Assembly: GCF_963855985.1 (NCBI RefSeq)
Contig: NC_087099.1
Span: 14,786,001-14,850,000 of the forward strand
From: Ostrinia nubilalis
Taxonomy: Eukaryota > Arthropoda > Insecta > Lepidoptera > Crambidae
Length of the DNA stretch: 64,000 nt
Reading direction: 5' to 3'
The first letter of the stretch is position 1, and each line of letters starts with the position of its first letter. This document shows positions 23,955 to 36,400 of this stretch, piece after piece. Under the pieces are notes generated by a model that saw nothing but the letters and a program-made list of their open reading frames with translations, was not told the origin of the DNA and did not search any database. The translations under genes were made by a program, and so were the position numbers.

Positions 23955-24515
23955 CTAACGAGAAAATCCGTAGAAGAACTAAAGCACCAATATAACCAGT
24001 AGGATTGTCTAGCTAAAAGACATTGGGCGGGGAACGCAGCTCGTAGCTTCGTAGCGCTGATGGCCGTTGGGGCATATTGACATTCGACAGAGACCTAACG
24101 AAACGATCAAGAGAATGTTGCTTTGTCTGGATGCCCTGATATTAAAGTTTGTAAGTCTAGAATCTACTCATCATCATCATCATCATCATTTCAGCCATAG
24201 GACGTCCACTGCTGAACATAGGCCTCCCCCAATGCTTTCCATGTTGATCGATTGGCAGCGGTCTGCGTCCAGCGCTTCCCTGCTACCTTTACGATGTCGT
24301 CGGTCCACCTTGTAGGTGGACGTCCCACGCTGCGTTTTCCGGTACGCGGCCTCCATTCCAGAACCTTTCTGCCCCATCGGCCGTCAGTTCTGCATACTAT
24401 GTGCCCTGCCCATTGCCACTTCAGCTTGCTAATCCGTCGGGCTATGTCAGCGACTTTGGTTCGTTTACGGATCTCCTCATTTCTGATTCGATCTCTCTCT
24501 AGAATCTACTACATA
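23955..24515. repeat. Two RTE-like LINE tail fragments in opposite orientation
   Basis: 23955-24085 (+) is a tail fragment with GGGCGGGGAACGCAGCTCGT. 24170-24515 (-) starts with ATC repeats and CAGCCATAGGACGTCCACTG and reads on the minus strand toward the RT C-terminus. Confidence 0.65.
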
Positions 24516-25139
24516 CAGCATAATGCTGACCTATCGTAAGAAAAATACTCCTTAGCGACCCGCTATCACGAGACATTCAGTTTAAACATGCTCAAATGTT
24601 AAGCCCCAAAAAACTTTCCGAGCCAAAAATATTCCATGCTTTCTATAAATGGTTGTATCTGGGGAGATAGCGGCAGTTTGCTCACCGTTCGCGAGGTATT
24701 TGCTCAGCAATCAACGTCTAGGGGGGGTCTGATAACGTGTTGCTACATAAAGCCTGAGATTGTTAAATTCTAGAAAATTATTTGTAGTCTTACTTAAGAC
24801 AATTTCAGGTATTGCAGAATATACTTTTTTTATGCATAACAAGGCAGGTATTCGACCTCAATGCACCTGATATTAAGTGAGATGCAGTCTAGGATCGTAC
24901 ATACGAGTACCTATTATCTGCCCTGTAAGTGCCTATTTACTCTCGCCTTTCTTATATGAACATTTGAAGAAGAGAAAAACTGAAGTTCGAATGTTTCGAA
25001 TGTAGCAGTACATTCTTCATCTTAATCCTAAGGTGTATTAGATAAGATCGCCTAAATTGTACCGTCTCTCTTTGTTTTAATTTCTTTCCTTTCTTGTTAG
25101 CAAGAAAGTTTTGATCTCTCTATGTAGGTACCTATTATC

Positions 25140-25415
25140 GACATACACCGCAGAATTTGAAAAATCAAGTGGCAGTGGGCGGGGAACATAGCTCGTAGAG
25201 CTTGGGGCAGAAAAGTTCTCGAGTTGTGACCACGGGCAGGAAGACATAGTGTGAGCAGGTCCCCCACTAGGTGCAACGACGATCTGGTGAAGGTCGCGGG
25301 AAGTGCCTGGATGCAGGCGGCGCAGGAACCGGTCGTTGTGAAAATCTTTGAGAGAGGCCTTTGTCCTGCAGTGGACGTCATTTGGCTGAAACGAACGAAC
25401 GAACTATCTACCTAT
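25140..25415 (+). repeat. RTE-like LINE 3' tail
   Basis: This copy runs from GTGGGCGGGGAACATAGCTC to GGCCTTTGTCCTGCAGTGGA and ends with AACGAACGAACGAAC tandem units. Confidence 0.7.
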
Positions 25416-26211
25416 CTTGTATTCTTCTTGTACTTATCGTGTGGGTTTTTACAACTGAGGTCGGTGTCAGCATAATAACTCGATACGTCTGGCATGATGA
25501 CTCAATCAAACCGTCGGCTTGAAGTGTCACTGTAGTTAGGAACCACATTTCTTTGTAGACAATCAAAATCATTCCAAAATATCCTAACATAGGATGATTT
25601 TTACAATTGGAGTTCGAAGTTAGCCTTCGGATCAAATGAGTCGCTCTACATATAACTTCAAGACCACGAACTCATTCATAACTAAAAATAACCGATAAGA
25701 AGTAAAGCAATAATAAACTTCTATTTTAAACCAAAGTTTTGTCAATCAAACCTTGTGATAAAAGGTTGTACAAGCGATTATCTTAATAATAACTATTAAA
25801 CCATTACACTAGTTAAACACAGATAACTGTGTGATTTATTCTCCGTCGACGTATCGGATGGGTCCTACACCCGGCCCGGGCCAGTCTTACTCCGATATTG
25901 CATCCCGTTACAAGTTTAATTATTGTGAAATATGTTAAGTGAGATCAGTGAATAAGTTAATGTAAGAGTGATTTGTTTATATTTACTTTGCGCTGACGCC
26001 ATTGCGCCACGTGAAAATAATCTTATTGTGATCACATGATTACTGCTAATTTATTTTCTGATAAATCAAATCAAAAATATTTAGTTTTGAACAGTATATT
26101 TTGGCATTTACTACTCGTATGCAATCGATAAAAAAGATAGAGCAGAGAGGTTGAAACTAGTATCTACTTTAAAGTAAATCTTCAGTTTTATTCGATTGTT
26201 ATTAGATGACT

Positions 26212-26329
26212 TATGCCCGTTTTCACCATCAATCCCTAATTTTTAAGTGACCCCTATGAAAACAAAATTCCTATTGTGTCACCATAGTGGTCACTTAAAA
26301 ATGAGGGATTGAAGGTGAAAACGGGCATG
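26212..26329. mobile_element. MITE with 40-bp inverted repeats
   Basis: The ends ATGCCCGTTTTCACCATCAA and the inverse ending GGTGAAAACGGGCAT are almost identical over about 40 bp. The whole unit is about 118 bp and non-coding. Confidence 0.8.
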
Positions 26330-26589
26330 AGTTACTTATTTTATGGACATAAACTCTTTCAGCTTTTGCTATAGAAGGAAACCATCACTTAGTACAGCAA
26401 GGTCTGCAGAATAATTTTTTTGTGAAGTAGGTATTGCATGAGCACGACTTTCCAACGTGCGCTTTGAAAGCCAAATCTTTAGTTTACCTTTGGTAAATAG
26501 AGAGTCGTGCTCCTGCAGTGGAGACTAAATTGCCTGATAGTGATGATAATGATGATGAAATCCAAATAAACATTGCATGGAAGTACGTA

Positions 26590-26735
26590 TTCGCCAAGGT
26601 GGACCGACGACCTGATAAAGGTAGCGGGAAGGCGCTGGATGCAGGCCGCTACCAACCGTGCGATGTGGAAGTCATTGGGGGAGGCCTATGTTCAGCAGTG
26701 GACGTCATGTGGCTGAAATGATGATGATGACGTAT
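26590..26735 (+). repeat. RTE-like LINE 3' end with trinucleotide tail
   Basis: In one frame the sequence gives DDLIKVAGRRWMQAATNR and then LGEAYVQQWTSCG followed by a stop, the typical C-terminus of lepidopteran RTE-like RT. It then runs into an ATGATGATG tail. It is 5' truncated. Confidence 0.75.
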
Positions 26736-27153
26736 TCGCATGATCACAATCTTAGTTCTGGTAGAGATCGGGATACCAACCTGCAAGAAAGTAGTCCATA
26801 GTTTTCACTATACCTCATTACGATTCAATCAGAATCCGATTTATTTACTCGTACTTGGGAAATAAACAAAATTGTAGGCAGTGAAAACTGGAGTTAAGTA
26901 GTTTATTCAATTAAAATGTAGGTATTTAACGTATCGAGCAGTAAATAAACAATACAAGCTTTGGGCCTAAAGGCGGTTCCAGATGTTTGTAAGTATGTTA
27001 TTAAACGAACTCTACACAATTAAAATATTAGGTTTATGACAAGGGTTTATGTAATAATTTTACACCTACGCAATATTTTTTTGTAAAGGTGGATGGCCTC
27101 TATAGATTTTAACGAAAGTTCACAATGTTAAATCATCAGAAACAAAATACTAA

Positions 27154-28829
27154 GACCCAGTTTCACCATACAATGTTAACTAATTAACACCCCTGTTAAA
27201 TCATTTAACAGACTGTTAAGGTTATTGAATGTCCCACCATGTTTTAACGAATGTTTAATATCCGTAATCCGTTGTTAAACTTAATTGCTGCTCATTAGGT
27301 CCGTTAGATGGGTAACAGGCTGTTAGTTTACTGTCACACAGGAACAGGATCGCAATGGCGTACAATTTTATTTTCGAAAACGAGGATCCTTTGGAAGTTT
27401 TAGACAATTTGGTCTATACAGTGTGTTTGGATAGGGCTAGCGATAAAAGACAATGCCGGAAATTGGCGTCTTTTTTTTTTCGCGCGGCCATCGACCAAAC
27501 TTTGTTTTTTGATTACAAAATAGTGTAATAAACCAAACTTACTATGGCATGTATACCTCTAAACTCAGTCTGAACTGAGTTACGAGCATTAGAAGTTTGA
27601 TGATTTTCATACTAGATTTGCTTTTTGCGCGCAAAGTTTTGTAAGAAATTGCAACAAAATAGTGAGATTGTATGTGTAAACAAACAATACCATCCATTAA
27701 AAGCTCCAGACATCAGTATGGAGCAGAATCAGCGCAATAAAAAAATAGCGCAATATTTTGTTGCAATTTTTTACAAAACTTGCGCACAAAAAGCAAATCT
27801 TGTATGAAAATCATCAAACTTCTAATGCTCGTAACTCAGTTCAGACTGAGTTTAGAGGTATACATGCTATAGTAAGTTTGGTTTATTACACTATTTTGTA
27901 ATAAAAAAACAAAGTTTGGTCGATGGCCGCGCGAAAAAAAAAAGACGCCACTTTCCATACAAAATCTGGCATTGCCATTTAAGGCGATGTTATTATGTAA
28001 ATTTTATCGACAAAAATGCTCCCATAATATGTAGGCCTACCCCCCTCCTCTTGGAATGGGGGAAGGGCTTAATTTTTGAAATTTATTTTTATGTGACTCT
28101 ACACAAAAATGTTATTTATTTCTTATGTGCCCGTCAAAACTGAATTTTTTGACAAAAACTAAAATTCTTTTTTTTTTTAAGTTTTTTGGTCATTATTTTT
28201 CATTTTTAATGACACAATTATTATTGGTTTACAAATGCAATTTTTTATTTATCTGAGACGGGCACATAGGAAATACAAACAATTTTTATGTATCCCAAAC
28301 ACACTGTATAGTACGACGACCCAAAATATTTAAAAGCACGGCGTCATTATTCGAAGAATATGTCGCACAAGATTTCGACTTTCGAAAGAATCTGTTTTGG
28401 ATGTGTTGGAATCCATTGAAGACAATCTTGCTCAAACTCACAGACACAGTCACACAAAAAACAAATGTTTGACATTTATTCAACCAGCAGAATGAAATGC
28501 AACCCGATTTCTGATGAATTCTACAAAATACGTGGTATTTAAATCAGTCGCCTTACATGTCACAAAAATATTATACGACTGAAGAGAATAGTGCTCGTTT
28601 TCGAAGCAATTCTATTACATACAATGACATTTTGTTTTGGTCGGTTTAGAAAGTGAGTGAATGATTTGAGACTCCATTCACTTAATGTATGATTTCGTAA
28701 TGGTCTGTTAAAATAATACCATGGGACACGAAAATTTAACAGTGCTGTTAGCACCCCTGTTAACTTTAATGACTGGTTAAGTAATGTCCCATTTAGAGAA
28801 TAACTAACAGAGTATGGTGAAACTGGGCC
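27154..28829 (+). mobile_element. PIF/Harbinger-like transposon with a transposase remnant
   Basis: Inverted ends CCCAGTTTCACCATAC (27156) and GTATGGTGAAACTGGG (to 28827) are flanked by TAA on both sides (27151-27153 and 28830-28832), the target pattern of Harbinger elements. Inside, 27355-27465 reads MAYNFIFENEDPLEVLDNL. Near 28375-28495 a frame reads RLSKESVLDVLESIEDNL, like the N-terminal part of Harbinger transposases. The catalytic domain is missing and frames are broken, so it is non-autonomous. A foldback sits within the N-terminal coding stretch. Confidence 0.75.
27465..27949. mobile_element. Foldback element nested in the Harbinger element
   Basis: Two arms of about 200 bp face each other: GGCGTC plus a T-run and CGCGCGGCCATCGACCAAAC at the left, and GTTTGGTCGATGGCCGCGCG plus an A-run and GACGCC at the right. 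A non-matching centre of about 90 bp lies between them. Confidence 0.8.
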
Positions 28830-28832
28830 TAA

Positions 28833-28950
28833 GGCTCAGTTGCACCACCTAACTTTAACGGTAACTATGACGATAACCGGTGCGATTTGTATGGAGTTTG
28901 ACAGATTTTTGACGTTTGCTACAGTCAAAATAAGATGGTGCAACCCAGCC
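28833..28950. mobile_element. MITE, copy 2 of the GGCTGAGTTGCACCA family
   Basis: It has the same ends and core as the element at 11966-12083. TAA flanks both sides, and the left TAA is also the right target duplication of the neighbouring Harbinger element. Confidence 0.8.
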
Positions 28951-29729
28951 TAAGCTATTGTTTTGGTTTTGTTTTAGGCAAAGATATAGGTAAGCTGGGT
29001 CTGATTGTGTTTCAAGATGTCTTTTGCATTTGAGCGATTGTGTTCGCCCTGTAACATAGAGTTGATGGATCAGCGCAAGCGCCGGCATTGTAAAGCTCGC
29101 CATACAGCCATTGTCTAACCTACCTAAAATATACTTTCAGAATATAAATGTATGGAGGGGAGGGAATTGATAAAATGTGTACGAGTTGTCAAAACGAGTC
29201 TCCCATTGATTGTATCTTAATTTGCCATAGCATCTTTGACGTCACTAATTTGCGAATTTTATTGATTTATTGATTTCAAAGCTACGAAAAGTTTTCAGGG
29301 CTAATATGAAAGCGTTTTTATAGATGTCTTGAAATCATTAGTTAGTCAACTAGTCATTGCGTAACATAACGTTAAATACATATTTTACACAAGCTTGGAC
29401 ACATCTTACTTAATTTCAGACTGTGTTTCAGATTAGTACCAAGTACATAAGTAACCTATATGACAAGGTTTTAGAGTAAGGTAACTTTCCACTGTCAGCG
29501 GTCAATTTCTCAAAGTAATTTCATTAGTGCTATGGTGTTTAGTTTTCCATAGCCGTCATCGGCTTCCATGTCAACATATTGTATATTACGAACCACAAGC
29601 GACGGGAATACCACGTATATTTATGGCGTGAGATGTTTTGCCAACATTGCTAAGACTCTGCAAACGTGATAAAAATCAATGGTCTTATCACTAACAGCAA
29701 CAGTGAGAGTTTATTTTAACTTTTTAGTT

Positions 29730-30130
29730 ACTTTTAATAATAATAATAATAAATACTCTTTATTGCACACCACATTGTAAAAAGAAACAGAAAGAAAAGG
29801 AACACATAAGGTACAATTATTTATTAATTTATTTATTAATATTTTAATATATTTATGAAGTACTTTTTTTATGGGAAGTTAGTAGGTATGAGTTAGTATT
29901 TCCGGTAGGTACTCTGTCTCTACATACGTTATTTCGGGAACTACTGTATTTTAAAACAAGTCTTTCACCTTTTACAAGATACAGTTTACGGTACATAAGG
30001 CTTATAGATTTGTAAAATAATGCTTATTACATACCTAGTGTACCTACATAAGATCTCGCACTCCTTAGACAAACTCAAACTCAAACATTTTATTTGCCAT
30101 TAAGTAGGGTACAGGTACAAACAAAGTACT
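29730..30130 (-). repeat. 3' ends of short retroelements
   Basis: 29735-29830 begins with AATAATAATAAT and TACTCTTTATTGCACACCAC, the inverse of a LINE/SINE 3' end with an AATAAA-type tail. 30065-30120 has CAAACTCAAACTCAAACATT, another common repeat end. Both read as tails on the minus strand. Confidence 0.45.
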
Positions 30131-30406
30131 ACGAGTATTACCTAATACCTATATTACTATTTAAAGTTTGCTTCGACACCTCTCTTTTTGTACGAAATAA
30201 TTATTTTTTATACAGGACCCCATAGCGAAATCTTTTTAATTAAGGGTTGATAGAAGCTAGTATTTTTTTTATAATATTGTGCAATATTAAATTGAAAGCC
30301 ATCCTTCATGGTGCAATATTTGTCTTATTGACCATCTTTAGATTTCTGAGAAAGTTTTTATCTTTTTACAGTGGTAGATTACCTAACGTAAAAACAGTGA
30401 TCCAAC

Positions 30407-33400
30407 ATGTCGCAAGTGAAAACCAACACTAAGAAGAGCGAAGTCTACCTAATGGACAACTTGAAGAGGTATTACAGCACAGACGCGAAGGGTACCACCG
30501 CTGAGTACTTTGAAACTGACTTGGAGGAGGCTCTAGACATCGTGGGTAAGTCATATCACAGAATAATAATAAGTACTACATACAGAAGTTTTACTTCGCG
30601 AAGGTATTTAAAAAAAAAATGTAATTTAGCCTGTCTCAAGAGTCAAGCACCATTTTGTTGACAAACGTCAGTGATCGGCACTGTGCCGAAGCTATAGGGC
30701 TGACTTCGGTAAAATGATGTGACGTGAGGTGCCAAACTGCGGAAAATGGCGGAGGAAATACATGATTTAGCATGAATTATCATGAATAATATTAACTACT
30801 TATTTACCTCTCAGTGGCTTGAGGCAACATAAAAAAGTACATTCTGTGTTTTTATTATTATTTAGGCAGTTAAATACTGCACAGTATTTAGTACACCATT
30901 TTCTTTATTTTCTTACATCATACACAAGAATACGCGTGCGTGAGTCAATGTTCGCTCGTATGTGAGGCCTTGTCGAATAGTCTCCTGTAGGTGGGCTATC
31001 GTGCGTGTTTTGTTTTCGATGTAAACTCGCGGAGATGAACAGGCCTGGTCATATTATGAAAATGGGACTATTCCCACCTCTTGTTCCCACCGCTGCAACT
31101 CCTGTGTAGCCAAGATCTACAGCTTGACCCCCAACAAAAACAACCAGTCAAGTTTGTCCTGGGGTTGTTTGTCATATGACAGATCAATTTTTCATCACCA
31201 CAAAACAACATAACTTCCATCTGGCGCAGTCGGGTAAAAAAATAACGTCCCACCATACTTTTGCAATTGGAGAGACCATCATACTAAGATCGCGCTCAGA
31301 ATTTATTTGCGATCCATAGTATGAACGAATCTAGATTCCTATGTAATTAAAAACAACTACCTATCATTATCATAACAGTTATATTGTTTTTATAAATTCA
31401 AGTCCATCCATCTCTCACATACCTTGATACCTTAGCTAGGGAAGCGTCATATTGGTATGAGTTGTAAGAGTAGACCCGTACTTATGTTTTTATTACTGGC
31501 AATAGCAATTAGAGTTTAAACTTCTTAACTTTTCATCCAAAATCCACTCTACATAAATGGTGTATGGAAATCACTTGGCGTAGCCACATGCGTAGCTAAT
31601 AATTTTTTTGTCAACGCCTACGCCTAAATTATAGCAATGTCGCACTCATCACTATTCCTAATCCGCAGGCGCTGGTAAATACCAAGTGTACCACAGCATT
31701 CTGATGCTGGCCACACTATCCGCGGCCCTTCTGGAGATCATCGGCAACGCCTTCATCCTGCCAGCGGCTGCTTGCGACCTGAACCTGCCGGATCATCTCA
31801 AAGGGATCGTCACGTCGGTACCTAATTTAGGTAATTTCAAATGAATTAATTAATTTATCTGAAACAATCTAGACTTATTTATTTACTAGATTTATAGCAA
31901 AGCCAATATGTCCGAAGTAAAATAACTTGATTAATTTTATTGTATATCCTCTGTGGTTGAGAATTCCGGTTAAAGCTCGCTTCCACTTTAATTATATTTA
32001 TCAGTTTCCATCAGATGATGCAGGCCCATTTCCCCGTTCCATGCAGGAATTTTTTCCTGTTGTGTTTAAAAAAAATATATCCGTTATTGAGTCGTTATGG
32101 AACATTACCGAAAAAACAAACATACGTGACGTCATAGTCCTAATCAGTTCAATATTAGATGATGGTGTACTGTAATATGATCGTGTGCTCAATTTTCAGG
32201 TGTGATCCTCACAGCACCATTATGGGGCTGGGCCGCCGACTCCCTCGGCAGGAAGCCAGTGCTTCTGGTGTCGTGTATCATCGCTGGGGCCCTAGGCCTC
32301 GTGGCAGCCTTCGCTTCAACACTGACAGGCTACGCCGGCTGCAAATTCGCGGCGTCTCTTTTGTAAGTTAAAGTATACCTTTTTATGAATGTAATGCCCC
32401 ACGACGAACATAGAAGACACAATTCATGGTGGGTATATGCTGAGTGCAAGCAATTTCCACAGTCCAATCATAGATTGAGTATCTATCCACCAAATCCATT
32501 GGTAATGCTCTCTATGCAGCCTGTCCTGTCCATCAGCACTAGGCTGAGATGCTGCCGGCTGCCACTGACTTTGATGATGATTATTATGATGTTAAATAGT
32601 GTGGAGCACTCCCAAATCCCACACGGTGGTGTGACGCAATTTTGGTAATCTAGCTCCTACCAACCCACTGAGTTACAAGGACCAATTTCCCTTGCAGTCT
32701 GTCCTGCCCATCGTCATTAGGATGGGCGTACATCAGCGAGATGCTCCCGCGCAGGCGAAGAGACGCGGCCGTGCTGGCCTGCAACGGGTTTCTCATGCTG
32801 TCGTCTACTTTGAGTCCAGGTACAAAATAAATATGGCCCATACCAATAGAAACTGGCTATATTTCTCCGACTCCGAGCGTAAGCCTATTTGATAAGAAAG
32901 TAATGTTAGGGATTGCTACTATTATGTATTCTGTGTGGATACTGAGATAGAAAAATCTTTTTTGATACAAAAACCAACAAGTGGACAAGTGAGTATCGAG
33001 AAAAACTAAGCTAATTTAATAACTAAATTATAGAATAAATTGTGCCGAAAGGGCGTCAACCACCGATGACTATGTATTTTTGCAGCTTCTTCGGAGTGTG
33101 TGCAATTTATTGATTTACGTGAATATAACCCAAGGAATCCAAATAAACTATTCTTCCAGTAATAGCATGGGGCATCCTCTCATTCGATTGGCGATTCATC
33201 AGACCATGGCGGCTCCTCACCATAATCTATGCCATGCCTCTGTTGCTGGTGGCCCTAGGAGTCGCCTGCGCCGACGAAAGCCCCAAGTTCCTGGTCGCTA
33301 AGGGTAAGAAACGACAAGCGTTAGCTGTTTTGAAGAAAATATACGCGGTTAATAGCGGGCTGACAGAAGATCTTTACTGCGTAAGTAGCCATAACGCCAA

Positions 33401-36400
33401 AAAGGGCGAGATACCATCCAAATTTTTCTTAATGTAGCTTATCATTATCTGTATGCTCTATACGCCTGATCGAATATTGTTAGCAACAAATGCCGTTACT
33501 AAGATATTGCTCATAAAATTTAATCAGGTGACTTCTCTTCGGGATGACGGCAAGCGCATGACCACCGAACCAGGTCCTGGGTGTGTGGTGACCAAATGGA
33601 GAGGAGACTCCACCTTGACTCTGTTGCGACCTCCTTATCTCAAGTGGCTGGCGCTGACTGGTTTTCTTATGTTTGGATTGTTTTCGTTGTAAGATATTAA
33701 TGCTGTTTTTAAAGTTACTGAAATACATTACGGATCTTTGTGCCTCTGTAACTCTTATTCGATTTGTGCAGGTTAAATGGATTATTCCTATTGGCTCCAG
33801 ACACCATAAACAAAATATTCTCCGATCCAATCGTGGACGAAGGGAACATTTGTGTGTTCATCGACCAATCTTCTAATGACGTAAGCTTTAGTCCATTACT
33901 CAAAGTACCTCTAGAATAGCACAACAATTGAGAGGTTGGTAATAATAGCTAGATATCGAACTGGCCGTCTCGAGATCCAAGGAACGCTGGATCGAACCCG
34001 GCCGCCGCTGGACTAATAATTGTGGTGAATCCACTTGAGGAGTTAACGGGACTATTAGTAATTTCTGCAATAAAAATATTGAAAATAATAATTGGTCCAA
34101 GTTCGGAATGTGGCGGATGGCCGCCACAAACTTGTCGTACTTACATAGTTCTTACATATTTCTAAAGATTACCTTTGACCTTTCTTCAACTGCTCACTCA
34201 TCAAATCTCTTCTCCTAGACATTAAACAAGCCCAGCGAAGCGTGCGTGGACACCATATCCCACGCCACCTTCCTCATCATGGTGGTCACGACCCTGGTGT
34301 ACAGCATCGTGGTGCTCCTAGCGTGTCTGAGCCCCATCAACAAGAAGACCTTGTTGATCGCCATGTTCACCACCGTTGGGGCAGCTTGCTTGATGTCTGG
34401 ACTTCAGGAGAACAGGCAAGTTATGAAAAATTAAACTGGACTCATCTCATAGCAAGTTATTCCCCTCAGTTTTAAAGAAATATTTACCCATTATGACGTG
34501 CATTTCAAGTCATTGACATTCCAGGCAGACTGAAAATAACAAAGCAATTAAAGGCAATTGACAAAATTAAAGCAGTCAGCCGATGATTCGTCAAAATGAA
34601 AGCTACATTGATAAACAAAATCATCGAGGTTGATGAATTAATCGAATAGAAAAAATTCTTAGGTAATAACTATGCGGAACCACGTTACTACGCGCAAGAC
34701 CTCATCAATCACATCCGATTTTTCGAAACAAAAATTATATTATTTTATACCATAGCAAAAATTACAATATCTAAATGCTAGTTTTAGAGGAACCAGCATC
34801 TTTAATAAGCTATTCGAAGCTTGTTCCCCCTTTCCTGAAATCTTTTTTGAAAAGGGCTTCGAGGGCAGTTCCCCAAGATAGCAGAGTTCTACTCACCTTT
34901 GAGATGCTATATCCAAGATGTGATTTTCTTCCAGATTGGTAGCAGGTGTGGCAATGTCAGCAATGCAGCTGACAGCTCTGGGTATTGGTCCTTTGACGGC
35001 GTATACCTGTCACCTCTTCCCCACGACCTTGAGGTATATGAGCGAGTTTATAAATAACCTAGTGCAAAATTAAGCTTTTAGTCACTGAACTTTTCAGTTA
35101 ATCAGTGATTCAGATAAAGGTCTAGCGCTGGTCGAGGGTATTTTTGTAACGTCAAACGTCAATGAGACTTCATCCCCTTCACATCATATTCTTCACATTA
35201 TTATATCAATGAAAGAAATAAAGAAAGAAAGAAAGAAATATTTAGGTATTACGATGAACATCACTTATACATGACAGAGAACGAATACAGAAAAAAGACA
35301 GAAATAGCACATAAATATTACAAGGAAATAAAAAATGAACTGAGCAGTGCTATCCTGTCACAACAACGATGCCCACCCATCGCAATGAATTCCACCTCCC
35401 GTGCCGATCCTACACCTCAGGAACTGGCTGATTTAAAAAAGCGCTAGACCGATAGTTATAAGTGTTTATTATACAGCCTAGAAAACAACTGTCGTTTGTT
35501 TATTATTATATCCCAGCATAGGTACTTAAGACTCACCGTGTGCGTAGAGATAAAACTAATCCCAGCTGAGGGCTGTTATTGTTGTTGCTTCGCTTAATTA
35601 ATTATCATGTCATTATCAAAACATGTCAAGTATATGTAGTCCAGTAGAATTAGCTTTTAAATCGGAAATAATTCCTACAAAAGATTTTATTGTTTTAATG
35701 GCTTCATTGGTTGCCCATTAAGACTCTCCTAAGTTTTCGACTTCGACGGAGTTGTACTTAAGTGGTGGGGGCCCATTTTTTCGGTTTTCCGGTTATACCG
35801 CGTAAAGGACTTACCCTATCAAAAAGTGGTCTTCATGACGGTTGAAGGGCACTTAATCCTGCATTGAATAAGACCAAATTCATATGTTTTGGACAAACCG
35901 TTCTCGCGCTAATGTTCGGCAAAGTAGAAAATATACGTATAATTAATGACCCTCTCCACGTCCAATGGTTTGTTACCCACAGGCTTCCAAGTCTTGAAAA
36001 GGGCCACCTCAACCAGTGTAACCCTATCAAGGCTTACGAGCTTGATGCGCCTATCCTTGTTCGTCCCAGCCGTTCCTTAACTGCGGTTGCTGCACCTCTT
36101 CCTGGCACTCACCTGAACGACTCTGTGTTACCTACTGTGGCTGCCCCTCTTCCTTGTATCCTCCTGCATGACTACGTTGCCTAGCCGTATGCCTGGTCTA
36201 AGGTTCGACGCCAAAAATCAACAACAATAAGTTCATATTAAAACGCTGAAGAGTTTTTTGTTTGTTTGTTTGAACGCGCTAATCTTAAGAATTACTAGTT
36301 TGATTGAAATCATTATTTTTGTGTTGAATAGCTCATACATTGAGGAAGGCTATAGGATATATACAATCACTCTACGACTAATAGAGGCGAAGCAGTAAAG

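Larger units (their letters stand above)
19701..30406. other. Divergent spacer between genes B and C
   Basis: The upstream regions of genes B and C face away from each other across 10.7 kb. No host exon was identified. Non-coding 5' exons and promoters of both genes probably lie here: the gene C start exon has an acceptor-like TTTTTACAG at 30364-30372. The spacer is mostly mobile elements, listed separately. The stretches 19705-20210, 23270-23950, 24520-25130, 25415-26200, 26740-27150 and 28955-30400 contain AT-rich DNA, short repeats and nothing recognised as coding. Confidence 0.6.

Noticed and set aside
24175..24190. Tandem ATC run read as a possible His-tag-like protein
   Set aside because: It is the trinucleotide tail of an RTE-like LINE on the minus strand.
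35215..35245. GAAA microsatellite considered as a regulatory element
   Set aside because: It is a simple tandem repeat in an intron with no further signal.
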